A DNA stretch of 64,000 bases from NCBI GenBank assembly GCA_963556495.2, contig OY747713.1, positions 50,317,328-50,381,327 of the forward strand. The letters are read 5' to 3'. Numbering within the stretch: the first letter of the stretch is position 1; each line of letters starts with the position of its first letter. Source of the DNA: Valencia hispanica. Its lineage: Eukaryota > Chordata > Actinopteri > Cyprinodontiformes > Valenciidae. The translations under genes and the position numbers were made by a program. Positions 32,160 through 42,758 of the stretch are shown piece after piece. The notes under the pieces are model-generated. The model searched no databases and was not told the DNA's origin. It worked only from the letters and a program-made list of their open reading frames with translations.

Positions 32160-33450
32160 AACAAAACAACCAAAGGCTAAAGTCCTGAGGCCTGCGACGA
32201 AGGAGCAGGAACTTGGGAGGCTGGCGACGAAGGAGCAGGAACCTGGGAGGCCAGCGATGAAGGAACAAGAACCTGGGAGGCCTGCAACGAGGAACCAGGA
32301 GACAAGGAGGCCTGCGACGAGGAACCAGGAGACGAGGAGGCCTGCGACGAGGAACCAGGAGACGAGGAGGCCTGCGACGAGGAACCAGGAAACGAGGAGG
32401 CCTGCGACGAGGAGGCGCTTCGACGAGGAGGCCTGCGACGAGGAACCTTGTGGCGTGGAGGCCTGTGGTGGAGAACCTTGTGTCTAGGTGGCCGGATGCA
32501 GAAAACCTTGTGTCTTGGGAACCGACTGCAGAGAACCTTGTGTCTTGGGAACCGACTGCAGAGAACCTTGTGGCTTGGGAACCGGCTGCAGAGATCCTTG
32601 TGGCTTGGGAACCGGCTACAGAGAACCTTTTGTCTTGGGAAATGACGACGACTAAGGGGACCTTGGTAGGACGCTGGGAACCCTCGAGAGGACGGAGTGG
32701 AAGACCCTCGAGAGGATGGAGTGGAGAACTCTCGGGGAGGAGTAGAAGACCCTTGGAGAGGGGTAGAGGAACCACAACGTGGCGTAGAGGACCCACGACG
32801 AGGTGTAGAAGACCCACGACGAGGCGTAGAAGACCCACGACGTGGCGCTGAAGACCCACAATGTGACGCTGAAGACCCAAGGCATTATGTCCCTCTGGAG
32901 ACCCTTGGCAGAGTCAGGAGCTAGAGGTGTGTCCTCCGGAACACCCCCTGCGTAATCAGAAGCTAGAGGCGTGTCTTCTGGAACACCCCCAGCGGAGTCA
33001 GGAACCAGAGGCGTGTTCTCCAGAACACCCTCTGCGAAGTCAGGAACCAGGGGCGTGTTCCCAAGAACACCCTCTGCGGAGTCAGGAACTAGAGGCGTGT
33101 CCTTTTGGACATCCTCAGTGGAGTCAGGAGCCAGAGGCGTGTCTTCTGGAACACCCCCTGCGGAGTCAGAAGCCAGAGACATGTTCTCCGGAAAACCCTC
33201 TGCAGAGTCAAGAGCCAGAGGAGTGTCTTCCGGAACACCCCCTGTGGAGTCAGGAACCAGAGGCGTGTTCTCTGGAACACCCCCTGCGGAGACGGAAGCC
33301 AGAGACATGTTCTCCGGAACACCCTCTGCAGAGTCAAGAGCCAGAGGCGTGTCTTCCGGAACACCCCCTATGGAGTTAGGAACCAGAGGTGTGTTCTCTG
33401 GAACACCCCCTACATAGTCAGAAGCCAGAGGCGTGTCCTTTCGTGCACTT
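32160..33450 (-). pseudogene. Repetitive minus-strand coding locus, part 2: nested minisatellites
   Basis: On the minus strand a 42-bp array (33440-32930) encodes a 14-residue unit of the type GVPEDTPLAPDSAE in about twelve copies. It is followed by a 21-bp array (32880-32760), a 30-bp array (32640-32480, CTTGTGTCTTGGGAACCG on plus) and another 30-bp array (32460-32190, encoding RRPPRLLVPR). All units are multiples of three, and ORFs of 355 and 245 residues cover them in two frames. A matching unit (TPLAPDST) occurs at 39670-39700, beyond a 6.2-kb insert. I do not recognise the protein; length polymorphism by slippage is expected. Confidence 0.55.
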
Positions 33451-33479
33451 AGGGACGTCTGGGACACTTGGCACATATT

Positions 33480-33990
33480 GAATGGGACGTTTAGGGTGGC
33501 ATGACCACTTTTTTCAAAAAATCGCCCCGGGGCCCGACAAGTCCGGGTCTCTTCCAGAAATTTGCCGGGCCCCAGATCTCGGCCCTCCCCGGTTTTCGGA
33601 TTTTTCGGGCCCTCGGGGACCGCGGGGCGAATTTTCGAAGTCGCCGTCAAACGTATGCCAAAGGGGTGATGTGACCAAAACGGCCACCGGGTCGGAAACA
33701 TATCCCAAATGTCCCACAACGGGAAAACGGGACACTTCGGCTATCAAACCCGCCCTTTGGCATACGGTGTAATGGGAAATGTCCGAAGCGTACCCCAAAG
33801 GGCCGCCCCAAAAGGCTAAATCGTCCCCCGAATGTCCCAGAATGGCCCGCGGGACACTTTGGATAGCCGTTTCCCATTACAAGGTATGCCAAAGGGTGGG
33901 ATTGATATCCGAAGTGTCCCACGTATCCCGAAGAACGCCCTAAAGGAAAGGGAAGTACCCCAAATGGATAAAACCGTAAAAGTTGCTTTT
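33480..33990. other. Left part of the motif block: scattered GGGACATTTGG relatives
   Basis: Contains motif relatives at, for example, 33841-33865 (GCGGGACACTTTGGATAG) and 33910-33930 (CCGAAGTGTCCCACG). Both orientations alternate. ORFs here change frame with no recognisable domain. Confidence 0.6.
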
Positions 33991-33999
33991 AGCATGGGT

Positions 34000-34500
34000 A
34001 AATGGTGTCAGAAAATGCCCCAGGGTACCAGACTTCCAGGGTGGTGTCCACAGTGTTTTTCAGCGCAGAAATGGGACCTCATACCTGGGTAAATATCAAA
34101 AATTCACCTCCACTTAACCAGAGGGGGAGCAAAGTGTTTTTTAGCCCAGGAATGGGACTTCATACCTGGTTAAATGTTGTGATAAATGCCCCTCCAGGGA
34201 ACCAGAGATCCATGGGGGAGCACAATGGTTTTTAGCCCATGAATGGGACCTCATACCTGGGTAAATGTTGTCATAAATTCACCTCCACTTAATCAGACAT
34301 CCAGAGGGGGAGCAAAGTGGTTTTTAGCCCAGAAATGGGACCTCATACCTGTGTAAATGTCATAAATTCACCTCCACTTAACCAGAGGTCCAGGGGGGAG
34401 CACAGTGGTTTTTAGCCCAGAAATGGGACCTCATACCTGGGTAAATGTCATAAATTCACCTCCACTTAACCAAAGATCCAGAGAGGGACCACAGTGATAT
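34000..34500 (+). repeat. Tandem repeat of about 85-110 bp with GCCCAGAAATGGGACC core
   Basis: Five to six imperfect copies of GTGGTTTTTAGCCCAGAAAT, GGGACCTCATACCTGGGTAA and CACCTCCACTTAACCAGAGG. Two further copies lie at 35335-35520. Order and wording resemble the inverted-repeat module of the macrosatellite at 1-13 kb (GCCCAGGAAG...CCTGGGTAAA...CTTACCAGAGG). Confidence 0.8.
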
Positions 34501-34829
34501 TTTACCCCAGAAACAGGACCTTCGGCCAAGGACAATTGGCATCAATTTCCTGGAGGGTCATTAGTGGATTCATTTACCCAGGCGAGAGGCCTCTACTCTG
34601 GGGTGAAACCACTGCTAAGTCCTGGATATGGAGGATCATTAGTGGCTTTATTTACCCAGGCTGGAGGAGACTTATCTGGGCTAGAACCACATGTGGTGCT
34701 CACTCGATCACATTTTGCTGTGCTGAACCACATATGATCCATTGTGTGCAGAATATGGCCTTTTGACCTTACAAATCACATTTATTCCCAAAATAAGGGA
34801 ATTTAGTGACAGTTGGAATGAAAATCTAT

Positions 34830-35245
34830 TCAGAAGAATTGATGCCAAATGTCCCGGGGGCCAGGGACATTTGGAATGAGTTTCTTTGAATGGGAGCGTA
34901 TTCCAAACGTCCCTGAAATCCCTAATTTGCCAGGGACAATCAGATTACATTTCCTAGAATGGGAGCGTATTCCAAACATCCCTTAAATCCCTAATTTGCC
35001 AGGGACAAACGGAATACATTTCCTAGAATGGGAGAGTATTCCAAACGTCCCTGAAATCCCTAATTTGCCAGGGACAATCGGAATACATTTCCTAGAATGG
35101 GAGCGTATTCCAAATGTCCCTGATATCCCTAATTTGCCAGGGACAATCGGAATACATTTCCTAGAATGGGAGTGTATTCCAAACTTCCCTGAAATCCTTA
35201 ATTTGCCAGCGACAATCGGCATACATTTCCTAGAATGGGACCACA
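34830..35245 (+). repeat. 69-bp tandem repeat with hairpin potential (five to six copies)
   Basis: TATTCC starts at 34899, 34968, 35037, 35106 and 35175, a strict 69-bp period. Each unit has TATTCCAAACGTCCCT facing AGGGACAATCGGAATA across an 18-bp loop, a 16-bp-arm imperfect hairpin. Confidence 0.9.
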
Positions 35246-35737
35246 CTAGTGTTTGACTAGGCCATTTGGGGGACCTCCAGGTTAGGCCAAATGTCTGAGG
35301 GTTTACCCCAATACAGTAGCTTCTGTCCTGGGTTACATGTTGTCAAAAATACCCCTCCAGCGATCCAGGGTTGAGCACAGTGGTTTTAAACCCAGAAATG
35401 GGACCTCATATCTGGGTAAACGTTGTCATAAATTCCCCTGCAGGAACCAAACATCCAGAGAGGGACCAGAGTGGTTTTTAGCCCAGAAACGGGACCTTGG
35501 GCCAGGGACATTTGGCATCAATTTCCTGGAGGGCCATTCTAGAATTGCGCTGCTCTGGGTGGCTGCATGTTGGAGTGGCTCCGTTGGCTACATATTAAGT
35601 TTTTGTTTTTTGTATATTGGTTCCTCTTTTTTCTTGAGGAAGATTGCATTTTTTTGACCTGTATACTTTCTAGTTTTTGGTGCTGTGAAGCTGGAAGGAT
35701 TTTTGCTGTAAATATTTTCACTTTTTGACAACTTGTT

Positions 35738-36916
35738 ATGATGCATAACCATGGCAACAATGTGGTTTACAGCCGGGAGAAGCTGATTAACATCGCAAAA
35801 AATTTAATAATGCCTCAACTAAAGCCACAAATCCCTGATGAGTTGATAAGGAGGAGACGTGGATGCAGAGCAGGAGCGAAAAGGAGACAGAGGAAGATGA
35901 AGTTCAAGCCATCTCTTCCATCAATCATAATGGGCAACGTAAGATCACTGGCTAACAAGATGGATGAACTCCAAGCCCTTACAAGGACTCAGCCAGAGTA
36001 CCGGCAATGCAGTGTTATGTGTTTTACGGAGACGTGGCTGCTGGATCATATCCCCGACTCCAACTTCACTCTGCCAGGCTTCCTGACTGTACGAGCAGAC
36101 AGAGATCTGAAAACGAGCAGGAAAAGAAAAGGTGGTGGAGTAGCAGTGCTTGTCAACAACAGATGGTGTCACCTAGGGCATGTTACTGTGAAGTGTCGTC
36201 ACTGCAGCCCAGATGTCAAACTCTTGGCAGTAGGTAGAGAGTTCACCAGTAGTAGAGAGTTCACCAGTGTAATTTTGGCAGTTGTATACATTCCACCTTC
36301 AGCCGTTGCCGACAATGCATGTGATGTCATCAGTTCCACTGTTGCTAAGCTACAGACACAGCACCCCAATGCATTTGTGGCAATATCTGGTGATTTTAAT
36401 CATGCCTCGCTCTCTACTACACTTCCAACATTTCAACAGTTTGTCACCTGCTCTACAAGGGAAAACAGGACCTTGGATTTGTTTTATGCAAATGTAAAGG
36501 AATCATACCTGTCCAAACCAAGACCTCCTCTGGGACAATCAGATCACAATCTTGTTTTTCTCTGCTCAGAATATAAACCAGTTGTTCAGAGGCAACCTGT
36601 TACAAAGAAAACTGTGAGAAAATGGTCACAGGAAGCTGAAGAAGCCCTGCAGGGTTGTTTTGCAACCACAGACTGGATGACTCTTTGCCAAGCACATGGA
36701 GAGGACATCAATGCCATGACTGAGTGTGTGACTGACTATAGAAACTTCTGTGTGGACAACATCATCCCCACCAGAACAGTGAGATGCTTCCCTAATAACA
36801 AACCATGGATCACCAGTGACCTGAAGGAACTGCTAAACAAGAAAAAAAGAGCCTTCAGGGAGGGAGACAGGGAATTATTGCGGCGTATACAGAAGGAACT
36901 TAAGGTCAAGATCTGA
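35738..36916 (+). pseudogene. Rex1-like ORF: endonuclease and linker (392 residues)
   Basis: The ORF opens with a basic region (RRRRGCRAGAKRRQRKMKFK) and MGNVRSLANKMDEL, the start of an APE-type endonuclease. CFTETWLLD, GGGVAVLVNN, AISGDFNHA and GQSDHNLVFL follow, containing the expected catalytic Glu, Asp-Asn and Asp-His. A TGA at 36914-36916, where copy 1 has AGA, ends it. A 12-bp near-repeat (GAGTTCACCAGTAGTA) near 36239 is a local duplication. An active protein would cut target DNA and prime reverse transcription. Confidence 0.75.
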
Positions 36917-36999
36917 GACAGCAAGGAGGCATACAGGAAGAAGCTGGAGAACAAACTACAGAGGAACAATACCAGAGATGTCTGCTCAGGAATGAGAAA

Positions 37000-37830
37000 G
37001 ATCACAGGTTTAAGGACAGGAAGGATTGGATAGATGGAAGTCTGAACAGAGCCAATGAACTGAACACATTCTTCAACAGGTTCAGTTCAGGAACTAGCTT
37101 AGCATCCTCCTCTCCTGTTCCCAGCCAAACAGACATTCCACTCTCCTCTGATCAACAGTTTCTCTGTTACACCTCGGATGTTTTATCCTTCACCTCAGCC
37201 ATGGACTCTTCTGATTCCACAAGTTTGACTTCAACCAAGTCAGGAAATGCTGCTACCCCAATTCCCTCCCCCTCCCACTTGTCTGTCTCCAAAAGTCAGG
37301 TGAAGAGGCAGCTGGAGAAACTGAACCGGAACAAGGCTGCAGGTCCAGATGGTGTCAGCCCCAGAGTCCTGAAGGCCTGTGCTGAGCAGCTCTGTGGGAT
37401 CTTGCAGTACCTCTTCAACCTTAGCCTAACTCAGGAGAAGGTTCCAGTGTTGTGGAAGACATCCTGCCTTGTTCCAGTACCAAAGAGAACTTACCCATCA
37501 GTCATCAATGACTATAGACCTGTTGCCCTGACATCCCACATCATGAAGGTCCCGGAGAGACTCCTGTTGGCGCCCCTGAGTAAGCAAACAAAAACATATC
37601 AGGACCCTCTGCAGTTTGCTTATCGCTGTGGAGTTGGAGTTGAAGATGCCATCATCCACCTGCTTCAACCAACCCATTGTCATCTGGACAAAGCAGGCAG
37701 CACTGTCAGGATCATGTTCTTTGATTTCTCCAGTGCATTTAACACAATTCAGCCTGATTTACTTTGTCAGAAACTCCTGAAGACACAAGTGGAGCCCTCA
37801 ACAATCGCCTGGATCAATGACTACCCGACC
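37000..37830 (+). pseudogene. Rex1-like reverse transcriptase, amino-terminal part only
   Basis: After a 1-bp deletion near 37011 (CACAGGTTTAAG against CACAGGGTTTAAG in copy 1), coding resumes and reads through LNRNKAAGPDGVSPRVLK, YRPVALTSH and FFDFSSAFNTIQP. It stops before the GAPQG and YxDD blocks because the element is truncated at 37830; the ORF runs on by chance to 37959. Confidence 0.7.
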
Positions 37831-39240
37831 ATCCTGCGATGTCGAAAACTGGACCGACGCCTTCGAAGCGACCTCGTCTCCTTCCGTTTGGAAGCACGCG
37901 TCTCTAAACGTCTCGGATTCCAAACTTCTCACAGGGGCCGCGTAGACGCTTGGTGGTGACGGAATAATGTTCAGCGCTTTCCCCTGTGCCGCATATCCGG
38001 ATGTCATAAGAATACGGCACCGTTAACCGTTCGCTTATTGAAAAAAAGCACTCGTAGACCCTAAAGGGTCGGGACATTTGGAATACCATTTCTATAATAG
38101 CAATGTATTCCGAATTTCCCAAAACTAGGTTTCACAAGGGACATTTGGGGTACATTCCTCAAAATGCCCAAGTATTCCATTTGTCCCAAAGTCAGGGTAA
38201 AGTGGGACATTTGGGATAAACGCCCATTCAAAAACAACGTATTCCAAATATCCTTGGGAAACCGTCGGGCCATCCTGCACGTAAGGCGCAGTGTACCCCT
38301 TATGTCCCCTGTGTTCCCCAATTGTCCAGTTCAGTCTGAACCTCAAACATGCAGCCCATCCCCCACTCCATCTGCTGTAACTGGGACAAAGGTCAAGCTC
38401 GTTAAGGCTTGTATCTCGACTTCCGCTCGACGTAGAAACCTGCGATTTTTCACTGCCGGATCCCAGCCTCCAGACAGGCGGGACGCCCCGGTCGCACGTC
38501 GATCCGACAACTTTTAGGGTCAAAGGTCAGGGTGTTATCCCGAGTGTCCGCGGGACATTTGGGTACACACTGACTTATTTTGGTCAAGGTGTAATCCCGA
38601 GTGTCCGGGGGACGTTTGGGAACACACTGACTTATTTCGGCTCTGCTTCGATGACGATGGGATTTTACGACCGACCGTGGGTCCTGAGACCGTTGTCTTC
38701 GCAGGGCGCGTGGCCGGGGAGGCTCTGTGCCAGAACATGTCGACCTCCTGACCGTACGTGTCCCGTGAAAAATATACGGTCTGCTTTTGAGACGGGGGGC
38801 GCGTGGCACGACCAATGGGGTCCGTTGAGAAGCTTCAGATAGAAATACGGGTCAAAGCAGCAACTTTTTTCCAAAGTGTGTCACAGAGACATAAGATTTC
38901 GGCACGTCGCATGGGATATCGGGAGGCTCCTCCCCGCACAGTTGCGGATCCCCAGCTCGACGGGCGTCCGAAACCCGGTCCCTGACCCTTGGCGCGGCCA
39001 CGAACCTCTGGGGGGTACACCCGGATGCGCCCAGAGAACCAGGAAACCGATAGCAAGTACCAAAGGCCCAGATCCCATGAAAAAAAAAGCGGCCGTCCCA
39101 AATATCACAGGAAACTTATACCCAAACGGCCAGCGTCAGCTACCTGGGGCCCCTGTAGGCCTGGCCCTGGGACCGGTTGGGCGTGTCCCCAAACCCCCGT
39201 TTCACCAGGTCGACGCGTGCCGAAAACCAAGGGACGGAGC
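37831..39240. other. Right part of the motif block
   Basis: Motif relatives lie on both strands, for example GGGACATTTGGAATACC at 38070, GGGACATTTGGGGTAC at 38138, CCATTTGTCCC near 38175 and GGGACATTTGGGATAAAC at 38204. Two imperfect copies of about 65 bp ending CACACTGACTTATTT lie at 38520-38640. No gene seen. Confidence 0.6.
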
Positions 39241-39490
39241 GTCAGGTAGACAGTTTCCCAAACGTCCCAGGTGTTTCCCAAGGGGTTTAACATGAAACCA
39301 ATATCCCCCCCCCCCACAGGCCGGTAGACGGTTTCCCAAATGTCCCAGGTGTTCCCCAAAGGGTTTACATTTAACCAGCCGGTCGACGGTTTCCCAAACG
39401 TCCCAGGTGTTCCCCAAAGGGTTTACATTTAACCGGCCGGTCGAATGTTTCCAAAGGTCCCAGGTGTTCCCCAAGGGTTTACATGAAACC
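39240..39490 (+). repeat. Tandem repeat of about 60 bp (four copies)
   Basis: Units start at GGTAGACAGTTTCCCAAACG and similar (GGTCGACGGTTTCCCAAACG), and continue TCCCAGGTGTTCCCCAAAGG. A C-run sits in the first unit. The AAACGTCCC core is another relative of the block motif. Confidence 0.85.
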
Positions 39491-39641
39491 ACTGCCCCCC
39501 CCAAGAAAAAAACACCCTTACACCATATTCCCCAAATGGCCGAAGTGTTCCTCAAAAGTCCCCATTCATGTATGCTAAAGGGACGGCCTCGGGGACATTG
39601 AGGTGCATTTTGGGACATTGGCTATTACACTGAATGGGATT

Positions 39642-40298
39642 TTACCTGCCCTTTGGGGAACACGTCCTTCTCGTGGAGTCAGGAGCTAGAGGCGTGTGGC
39701 GTTTCCTCCAAATGGAGGCGCCGTATCCCTCCAACAAGGCTTCCATCATCCCCGAGTCATTTTGGAATTGTTGAAAAAACAACCCAAACTCCTCCTCAGT
39801 GATGGTGCTTAACAATGATGGAGAGTCTGGAGGAGGAGCGGAAGGAGGGGCTTGAGGCTGGCTGGGAGTTGGGACCGGAGACTGGTCGCGCCGGCTTTGC
39901 GCAGGGAGCGGACCCCGGAAGGGCGAGTGCAGGCGGGCAGCGCCTGCAACCGGCGGCCCGCAGCTATGGGGAACCGAGACTGGAGCTTGGGCGGTCTGGA
40001 GGCAATGGTGCAGGCTAGGCTTCTGGGAAGCAAGGATGTCGCCCCTCAAGTCCTCCTAGAGAATAATAGGAGCGACTCCAGGGCGGGAGAAATTCTGGCG
40101 TTTGGAGGCATTAGGACACTAACGACGGCGGCAGCTCGAGGAATGGGGAGCGGAGGCGCAGTTCGCCCCAACACCGGGAGGACAACAAGCCAATCGGGAT
40201 CCGTTATAGGGTGAGTCCGAAAACAACCCCTGACTAATGCTCCAGTCTATAAGTTCCTGCAACTCCTCCTCTGAGTGTGCATATTCTGCTGGGTCCAT
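39642..40298 (-). pseudogene. Repetitive minus-strand coding locus, part 1: amino-terminal region
   Basis: The likely start ATG is at 40298 in the context GCCAGT-ATG. The first ORF (to 40119) encodes MDPAEYAHSEEELQELIDW, an acidic amphipathic helix. After a frame change the ORF 40049-39642 gives a Pro/Ser/Gln-rich linker and a second acidic-aromatic segment (EEEFGLFFQQFQND), then enters the TPLAPDST unit that continues at 33440. I do not recognise the protein. The MDPA start recalls some LTR-retrotransposon gag proteins, but nothing else supports that. It is broken by a frameshift and by the 6.2-kb insert. Confidence 0.45.
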
Positions 40299-42593
40299 AC
40301 TGGCTGGTTCGTTCTGGGAACTATGACACCTGAAAGATTGACATTTTTTAAACGTATCAATTTGTCCAGAAGAAAAGTTGCAGACAGAATAATTGATGTG
40401 GTGAATAATCAAAAAACCCTGAATGGCACTGCATGACTGTGACAAGACATATCTTGTCATATATCACCAATACTGCACAGCTAGCTGTATTTGTGCTCAA
40501 GAGTACAACAGGCTATGGAACAAAGGAGGAGCTTCTGTCGTTTGGAACAAACATGTTAACAACAATTTTGAACTGCCATTTGAAAATTGAACCGACCTTG
40601 CTACGGATGGAGCACCAGCGATGATTGATCAGTTACTTGGTAATGAAATGAGCTGTCTTGGTTTCGATCCTGGTGATTTAGGTATATGCACTGCATCGGG
40701 TATCAAGAGAATCTGTGTGCTCATTGTCTGAAAATAACCCATGTGGTGACAACTGTCATTTCCACTGTAATCTTCATCTAAACAGACGGCTAATCAGCTG
40801 TCGGTTCAGGGAGTTGCTCATCAGGCTTGAGTCAGACTTTGTAGATTTGGTGCACCATTATTTAGTACAATAACTAAGTCATGCCAACTTACTTGAAAGG
40901 TCTCCTTCACTGAGAAACCATGTAATAGTTGTTCTTTCTGAGATATGATCGGTCACTCTGACTTGCATATGCAAGCCGCAAGTGAACATTTTCTCCAACT
41001 CCCATTGCCTGCATTAGCCACAAATAGAAAACAGACAACAAAACGAGCAGGTCAGAAAAAGCCAGTCCCTTGTAAGTCACAGGGAAAATTAGTATTCATG
41101 GTCTTGCCTACCTTGGCTTGCGACTGCCCACGGAAAGTCTGATTTTGCAACCTAGAGAGAGCAGAGCAGGTCCCTGCTAGTAGAAGCTTGAAGTCGAAGC
41201 TAATTATTAGCAATGAAGCTGGCTGTTAGCAACTGTGTGATGAGTTTAGCTTTCATCATTCAGAACAACATAATGACTATTTTCCTTTTGCAAAAACTGA
41301 TTGCTATTTATTGCATCATTAGTGTTTTCAAATTCAGCAGGGCCCTCAAAAAAACAACATTTTATCCATTTGTCTTAAGATTACTTTTGTTGTTAACTGG
41401 CACTATATGAATAAACGTAATTAAACTGAATGTTTTCCACTTGATAACAATTTCAACTCACACTTGGAAACTACCTTATAGCTTTTCGACTTTAATGAGC
41501 ATCAACAACTGGTCTCCCTGCTATTTTCTCTCCCTTGACAAGCACACGTCCAAGACTACTGCTTTTATGAAGGTGGTCATACTTGCAAAGTGTTCAAAAA
41601 AACAATTCCGTTTAAAGGCAGCGACTGGCCTCTACTTTCTCTCTTTCTCATTTGAGCAATCAAATGTGTGCTTTTCTCTTGACAGTATCAATAGTTCCAA
41701 AAACATTTTCTACCATGGCTGTATATATCAAAACCTTTAGTTAATTTTCTCTCTATGTTGTTTGGTTTGGCTGGAAATAGCACAAAACATGAAATATCTG
41801 CAGCAATGGTTTGGAGCTTTACCACCTGCAATCAACAACTCCCACTGTTTGCCAAACACTGATGAAACTAGCTTCTCATGACAAACTGCTGTATTGTCTA
41901 ATGTGATGTGTCATTTAAATGAGAACTTAATGATATTTTATACATTATTTAGTGCTTAATGGAAATAGCATCATCATTATTTTCATTGAAAAGCAACATA
42001 GTTTCTGAAAGTTAGAGTTACAGTTGGATGCCTTTCTCTACTAACAGTGGGAGATGCTTATAAATAAGCCAAACTTTTTTTTGGGGGGGTGGGGTGGGGT
42101 GAGTGTGTGGTGTTGGTGGTAGTGTTTAGGTGGGGATTTGGTGGTGCAGATGTTGTTGGATTTAAATGGTATGTTGAGGATTTCATGTGAGTTTCAGATA
42201 CAGCATTTAGTCAGACTGAATGGGTGTCATGTTCTGATTCAGTGCTCTGATCCACATGCAGCGGAAATTTGGAGACAGGACTTAGTTTTCAAGGTTTTAT
42301 TGTAATGAAACAGGTGGAACCGGGTTGTTCGGATGTCTTGGAGGGGAAGGATAGGGGTTAGGACTGGGCTGTGATTGTTGGCAATGATGTTTGTGTGTGT
42401 GGGTGTGTACATGTATAGCTATGCTTGTGTGGACCAACCTTTAACAGGCCACTAGCATTGTGTGGACATTTTTTTAGTTGTGAGGACATTTTGCCTGGTC
42501 CACACAATGTTTAACAAGCTATTAAACTCTACTAGTTAGGTTTAGAGGTATGGTGTGAATTAGGTTTAGGCTACGGTTAGGGATGGGCCAGTA
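40299..42593. other. Noncoding stretch with a degenerate hAT-like transposase relic
   Basis: At about 40490-40640 the plus strand reads EELLSFGTN in one frame and a TDGAPAM-like block in the next, a combination seen in hAT/ZBED-like transposase proteins; frames are broken. The remainder is AT-rich, with G/T-rich simple sequence (42080-42130) and a GTGTGGACATTTTTTTAG...GTCCACACAATG palindromic pair (42450-42500). No intact gene. Confidence 0.35.
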
Positions 42594-42758
42594 ATTCAAT
42601 TCAATTCAGTTTATTTACATAGCGACGATTCACAACAGATTTCATCACAAGGCACCTAACAATTTATTGCCATCCAGATGAAGTGATTGACTAAGCAGTT
42701 TCTTTTTTAGAACTTCTGGTCCAAAGACAGCAACTTCTGTCTTGTCAGAATTTAAAAG

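Larger units (their letters stand above)
28915..32160 (+). mobile_element. PIF/Harbinger transposon A (two-gene, right end missing)
   Basis: The left end GGGCCTGTACCATGAAGCC at 28915 follows CTG, a plausible 3-bp CWG target duplication. A spliced transposase gene runs on the plus strand and a Myb-like gene converges from the minus strand, the usual Harbinger layout. I find no matching right inverted repeat; sequence passes into minisatellite near 32160, so that end was probably lost or overwritten. The boundary there is approximate. Confidence 0.75.
35543..37830 (+). mobile_element. Rex1/Babar-like LINE copy 2, 3'-truncated, within the motif block
   Basis: Has the 5' untranslated region and the start of the ORF that copy 1 lacks, and closely matches copy 1 from 36008 on. 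Similarity stops at TACCCGACCA (37830) in the middle of the reverse transcriptase, and motif-block sequence resumes. Loss of the 3' half while keeping the 5' end is the reverse of normal LINE truncation. Confidence 0.75.
33450..39655. mobile_element. 6.2-kb insert rich in GGGACATTTGG motifs on both strands
   Basis: The 42-bp coding repeat is present on both sides (33440 and 39660), so the block between interrupts it. Flanks read GTCCTTTCGTG at about 33437 and GTCCTTCTCGTG at about 39663, a possible 11-12-bp duplication with one indel. Inside, GGGACATTTGG or its complement recurs dozens of times with small changes, often with GGAATA/TATTCC beside it. It holds several tandem arrays and a LINE insertion but no gene of its own that I can see. 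Identity as a mobile element is inference. Confidence 0.5.

Noticed and set aside
32652..33719. A 355-residue ORF reading from the motif block into the 42-bp array
   Set aside because: Its first 75 residues come from the inserted block, so the ORF is a chance fusion.
37831..37959. Carboxy-terminal extension of the Rex1-like ORF
   Set aside because: LINE similarity ends at 37830; the remainder is motif-block sequence read by chance.
40119..40460. Claiming a retrotransposon gag for the MDPA-starting ORF
   Set aside because: Only four residues suggest it; no nucleocapsid, protease or RT lies nearby in that orientation.
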